From Pacificispira sp002696645 (GTDB taxonomy: Bacteria > Pseudomonadota > Alphaproteobacteria > UBA8366 > Aestuariispiraceae): DNA of 64,000 nt. Positions 33,601 through 39,600 of the stretch are shown in pieces. The number at the start of each line of letters is the position of its first letter. The first letter of the stretch is position 1. Location of the stretch: positions 372,001-436,000 of the forward strand of contig NZ_JBLZHU010000001.1 of the NCBI RefSeq assembly GCF_048892425.1, written 5' to 3'. A model generated the notes under the pieces. The model was not told where the DNA came from, searched no databases, and saw nothing but the letters and a program-made list of their open reading frames with translations. A program made the position numbers and the translations under genes.

Positions 33601-36600
33601 CGATATCGGAACCTATAACGACACGATCTATGGCGAAGAAGGCAATGATCAGCTGTATGGCGATCAGGGCAATGACGTGCTGCGCGGTGGTGAGGGTGAC
33701 GATACCGTCGATGGCGGCACGGGCATTGATGATGTTCATGCAGGCAGCGGCAATGACAGTGGTATCTTCACCGTCGGTGAAGGCGGCGTGGGTGAGCGTT
33801 ATGACGGCGGCACCGGCACTGATACACTGACCATCCGCTACTCTGCGGCGGACCTGGAAAACCCAGCGATTGTTGCGGAACTGCGCGAAATTCAGGACTT
33901 CATCGCAAACAATTCCAATCCGCTGACCGATGCGGGTGCCGAACGGACCTTCCAGGCCCTGGGCATCACGGTTCAGGATTGGGAGGATGTGACCCTGGAA
34001 GGCCCGGACCTGCCCCCGCCTGTGGATGCACAGGACGATGGCACCGAAACCTTGGCCGAGGGTGGCGAATCCACCAGTGGCAATCTGCTGAGCAATGACG
34101 AAACCGGTGGTGGGGAAATCACCCAATTCACCTATACTGACGAGGGTGGAGATACCCAAACAGCGGCGGCAGGTGAAACGGTCGATACGATCTATGGCAC
34201 GCTGACAGTCAATGCCGATGGCAGCTACACTTACACCTCCGATCCGTCGGAAGATCACAGTGGCGGCGGCCTCAGCGAGACGGTTACCTATACGCTGGAA
34301 AATGAATATGGCAGCGATACAGCCAGCATCACGCTGAATGTTACCGACACAGTGCCGGTGGCTCAGGATGACGCCAACAGCACCGTCGAAGGTGGCGATG
34401 CGGTAACCGGCAATCTGCTTACCAATGACGATCTTGGTGCCGATGGCTCCAGCCTGACCAGCTTCACCTATACCGATGCAAACGGCGCACAGCAGACTTC
34501 TGCGGCCAATCAAACGGTGGTGACGCAGACCGGGTCTCTGACCGTCAATGCGGATGGCAGCTACAGCTTTACCGCCAATGACAGTGTGGTTCACAGCACG
34601 GATGGCGAGACGGAGCAGGAAGTCTTCACCTACACCATCACTGATGGGGATGGCGATACCTCCATGGCAACAGCGACCATCGATATCACCGATACAGACC
34701 CGACGCTTGAGGTTGCGGCCTCCGGTACCGGTGTTGAAGATCAGGTGATCCCGCTGGACCTCAGCTATGACGTCACCGGTGAAGATGTTGCCAGCAGCAG
34801 TTTCACAATTTCCGGCGTACCGGAAGGGGCCAGCCTGACCGTGGGGACACAAACGTCGCCTGGTGTATGGTCCTTGACGGCTGCGGAACTGGAAACGGCC
34901 GGACTGAACCCGCCACATGATTTCTCTGGCGATATCGACCTGACCCTGACGGCCAGTGTGACGGATGTTGATGGCGATGTAGCCACCGACAGCCAGGACT
35001 TCACGGTCTATGTTGCGCCAGTCGTGGACGAAATTGAACTGACGGCAGAGTCCGAAACCGCCACCTTCGTGCCGAAGAATGGTGGGGGCGAACCGGAGCC
35101 GGGTGAAGGCATTCGCGTGACCAATATGGGTCATGAAAGCGCCAGCTATAACAACACGTTTGGCTATGTCATCATGGTTGCGGGCGTGCCCACGGTCGGT
35201 GAAATCCTGTTCAGCAATACCAAGCAGGAAATCAACGTCACGAAGGAAATCGAAGGCGTTGATCCAGACTCGGTCGAATTCTTTGTCATCTCGAACGGGG
35301 CGAGTCTGAATCCGGGCCTGACCAGCGGCACGGAAGTCACCTTCTCTCAAAACGCACAGGGCAATTGGGTAGCCTCGACTGCCAATGGACCGCTGTCTGG
35401 CCAGGGGGATCCGGTAATCTTCTCCAACCCGGCGCTGAACGAGAACAATTATGATTACACGACGGACAATCAGGTTGTCGGCAATCAGAATTGGGAAGAT
35501 ATCGCAAATGGTGGCGATATGGACTTCAACGACGTCAACATGAACGTTGAACGGTATGAAATCCCGGCCGGTACAGGTGAAAATGAAGTACTGGTTGGAA
35601 CGCCACAGGACGATGTTCTGGATGGTGGTGCCGGCGACGACACGATCACGGGCCTGGGCGGTGATGATACGATCACCGGCGGAACCGGAAACGACACGAT
35701 CTATGGTGACGGCGAAAATGATGGGACAACCACGATCGTCACAGTTGGAGATCCGTCGGTTGTGTTCTTTTCGTCCTTTGAAGACATTCCTGACAACGCC
35801 GAACAGAGCAATCCCTCTACTTTCGCTGACTCCATAGATGGTTGGCGTTCTACGGCCGATAAGGTGGAAATCTGGACGGATGAAGATGTTCGCGATTTGG
35901 GCAATCAACCGGATGGCACGAACCAGGCGGCCGATGGCGATAACTTTGTTGAACTGAATAATGTGCCCGGAAACACTTTTGCAGATGCCGATGGTATCTA
36001 TCGGGATGTTCAAACGGTTGCTGGTGAAGTGTATGAGTTGACCTTCAGCTACTCCGGTCGACCGGGCTATGACGAAACAGTCAACGCCATGGAAATTACG
36101 GTCGATGGGGAACAATTGGGCAGCTATAGCCAGGATATGTCCAACCAGACCCAGCACGACTGGCAGACCGTTACGGTTCGCTTCGTCGGGACGGGTGAGC
36201 CGATGCGGATCGTGTTCGCGGAAAACTCGACCAATGACCAGCATGATGGTCGCGGCATGTCCCTGGATGACATCACCCTGGTAGATACCGGGACGATGGA
36301 AGTTGCCGGTCTTGAGGGCGAAAGCTTCAATGACACGATCTACGGTAATGCCGGTGATGATACGATCTACGGTCAGCAGGGCGATGATCTGATCTTCGGC
36401 GATAATGCCGCTGGCACATTGGCGGAAGGTTGCTTTGTTGCCCCCATTGAGATCACCGCTGCGGCAACCGATACCGATGGTTCGGAAGAAGTTCTGACCA
36501 TTGAAATCGGCAATATCCCGGACGGGGCGACCCTGACCAATGCGGCAGGCGATACCTTCACGGGATCGCAGGTCCATGTGCTGACACCAGACCAATTGGC

Positions 36601-39600
36601 TGGATTGCAGATCGAAGTCCCCAATGGAACCGGTGATTTCTCTCTGTCTGTTGAAGTCACGGTGCTGGATACCGACCCGGATCAGGGCGGAACAGATACC
36701 GGTACGCGCAGCACGACCCTGGCAATTGATATTCCAGAGCCGGTTACATCGGATGGCAATGCCACATATGACGATACGATTTATGGCGGCGCTGGAAGCG
36801 ATACGATTTCCGGTCAGCAAGGCAATGACGTGTTGTATGGGGATGGCGGTCCTGATGATACTGGTACGGGCAACCAACCGGTTGAAGTTGAATTTGATCT
36901 GTCCACCCCCAGCTATTCGGATGATCCGCTGAACCAGTATGGCAGCAGCGGTGACCATTATGCCAAGGGCTATATGGACGACGATCAGATGGTCGTGAAG
37001 CTGGGTGGCAAGGATGACTGTGGTGTCTGCGATATGGCCGGTGGCTTCACATCCAACTTCTCTGTGGATGCGGCGGCTTCAGGCACCACGATTACCTTCA
37101 GCTATCGCATGATTGTCGACCAGGACTATGAATCCGACGAATTCGGGGAAGTCTGGGTCGCGATTGATGGTCAGCGTATCGACATCAACGGCAACGACTT
37201 TGTGACGCGGGTCTTTGGCAACGGCAATGGTGGCGGCGACAGCGACACGGGTTGGCAGACGGTCACCCTGGATGTCGGTGATCTGCCTGCGGGGGATCAC
37301 CAGATCACATTAGGCGGCTATAACAATGCCAAGACGACAGAAAGCGAAAGCATTGAAATCCGCTTCGATGATTTGGAAGTATCGGGCACGGTTGGCGGTG
37401 TCGAACCCGTTGATCCGCCTGTATCACAGCCGGTTGAAGTAGAATTCGACCTTTCCACCCCCAGCTATTCGGATGATCCGCTGAACCAGTACAGCAGCAG
37501 CGGCGACCATTATGCCAAGGGCTATATGGACGATGACCAGATGGTTGTGAAGCTGGGCGGTAAGGATGATTGTGACATCACTGATATGTCCGGCGGCTTT
37601 ACATCCAACTTCTCTGTGGATGCGGCGGCGACAGAAACCACGATCACCTTCAGCTATCGCATGATTGTTGATGATGACTTTGAATCGAACGAATTCGGGG
37701 AAGTCTGGGTCGCGATTGATGGTCAACGTATCGACATCAACGGTGACGACTTTGTGACGCGGGTATTTGGCAACGGCAATGGCGGTGGCGACAGCGACAC
37801 GGGTTGGCAGACGGTCACGGTGAATGTCGGCGATCTGCCTGCGGGTGATCACCAGATCACACTGGGCGGCTATAACAACGCCAAGACGACAGAAAGTGAA
37901 AGCGTTGAAATCCGCTTCGATAATCTGGAAGTATCGGGCATGGTTGGCGGTGTCGAACCCGTTGATCCGGCAGAATCCCTGTCGCTTGATATCACAGGCA
38001 CGGATATCGATACCTCTGATGTTGTCGCAACCTGGCATGATGCTGGTGTGACACTGCAGGCCTTGCGGTACGATCCGTCGACCGATAGCTACAGTGATCG
38101 GAACTTCTCCACCAAGGATATCAGTTTCACCATCAATGGCAGCAATACCAGCGACACCAGTCTGCATGGCAGCTACAACTATGCTGGGATTTCAGTCGGT
38201 GGCGGCATCGATGGTGGCGAAATCGATACAATCGATGGTCAAACCACGACCGGAACCGAGGTCATGCGGATGACGTTTGATGAGCCGATGGGTGAAGTCT
38301 CCGTCACGGTCTCTGCCCTGTTCGATGGTGAAACCCAGATTACGGCGGATCATGGACCTTACGATCCGGGTTATCTGGAACAGGCTCGCTGGACCGCCTT
38401 TGGTCCGGATGGTCAGCAGGCGACCGGCGTAATCGACGGTACCGTTAATGGTTTGGCGAGTGCCACAATCACAGCAGGTTTCCCGATTACATCGATTGAA
38501 TTGACGCCAATGAACGATGGGGCGGGCAACAGCGGTCACAACTCTGACTTCCTGTTGAAGGCCGTTTCCGCCCAGCCTTATGAAGCGCCTTCGATTGATA
38601 GTGACAACAATGACACCATCCATGGCGGCAGCGGGGACGATCAGGTCTTTGGCCAATACGGCAATGACTTCCTGCAGGGCGGGTCGGGTAACGACATCGT
38701 CTCTGGCGGGGCGGGCCGCGATTGGATCATGGGCGGATCAGATGCCGGGTCGGTTGATGTTGGGCCTCAATCCCTGACAGTCACCTTCCAGGGGACGGAT
38801 GCGTCTTATTCCAACTCCGTCGGGTACTATGTCCTGGATGATGAAGGCACACCGGAAACCGGACAGGTGATCTGGGCCAATCTGCATCAGACCGATGTTG
38901 GATCGACTCACACGATCCTGCTGGATGGTTTTGATAAGGAAGATATCGGCTTCTTCCTGATCCCGGATGGTGCCGACATCAACCAGGGTCTGGCAGATGG
39001 CACCGTCGTCACCTTTGGTGAAAGTGCAACGGGTGAGATCACAATCTTCGCGGATGGTCAGGAACTGCAAGGCCAGGATGCGAAGGCTTACTTCTCCAAC
39101 CCGTCCAGCCTGAATTCCGATGGACAAGACCATACCCAGGTGACCGAAATTACCGATGGTGTTGGTTTGACCATCAACTCAGATGGCAAGGATGGATACC
39201 TGCAAGGCGGCGGTGATGTGATTTCCGGCCAGCAGGTCACGGTCGAAGTTGGGTTCAAGGCGACAGAGCAGGCCTCTAACTTCACACCGCTGGTGTCCTA
39301 TTCTGCGGGTCGTAACAATGGTAACGAATTCACCATTGGTGCGCAGAATGGAACCATCCAGGTTATGATTGCGGGGGTTGCGGTGGTCACCACGATCCTG
39401 GCGTCCGGTCTGTTCGATGGGCAGGAACATATGATTTCTGCAACATGGGATGGCGCCTCTGGTGATCTGAAGGTCTATGTCGATGGGGTTCAGGGCTTTG
39501 CCGCGAACAATGTCGCGACGGGTCAAAGCCTCAATAGCGGCGGCACTCTGGTCTTCGGACAGGAACAGGACAGCGATGGCGGCGGTTTTGATCAGGATCA

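Noticed and set aside
33209..36958. Another long minus-strand open frame (about 1,250 codons) inside the adhesin gene
   Set aside because: Same cause: codon bias of the + strand gene leaves few stops on the opposite strand. No domain or start signal.
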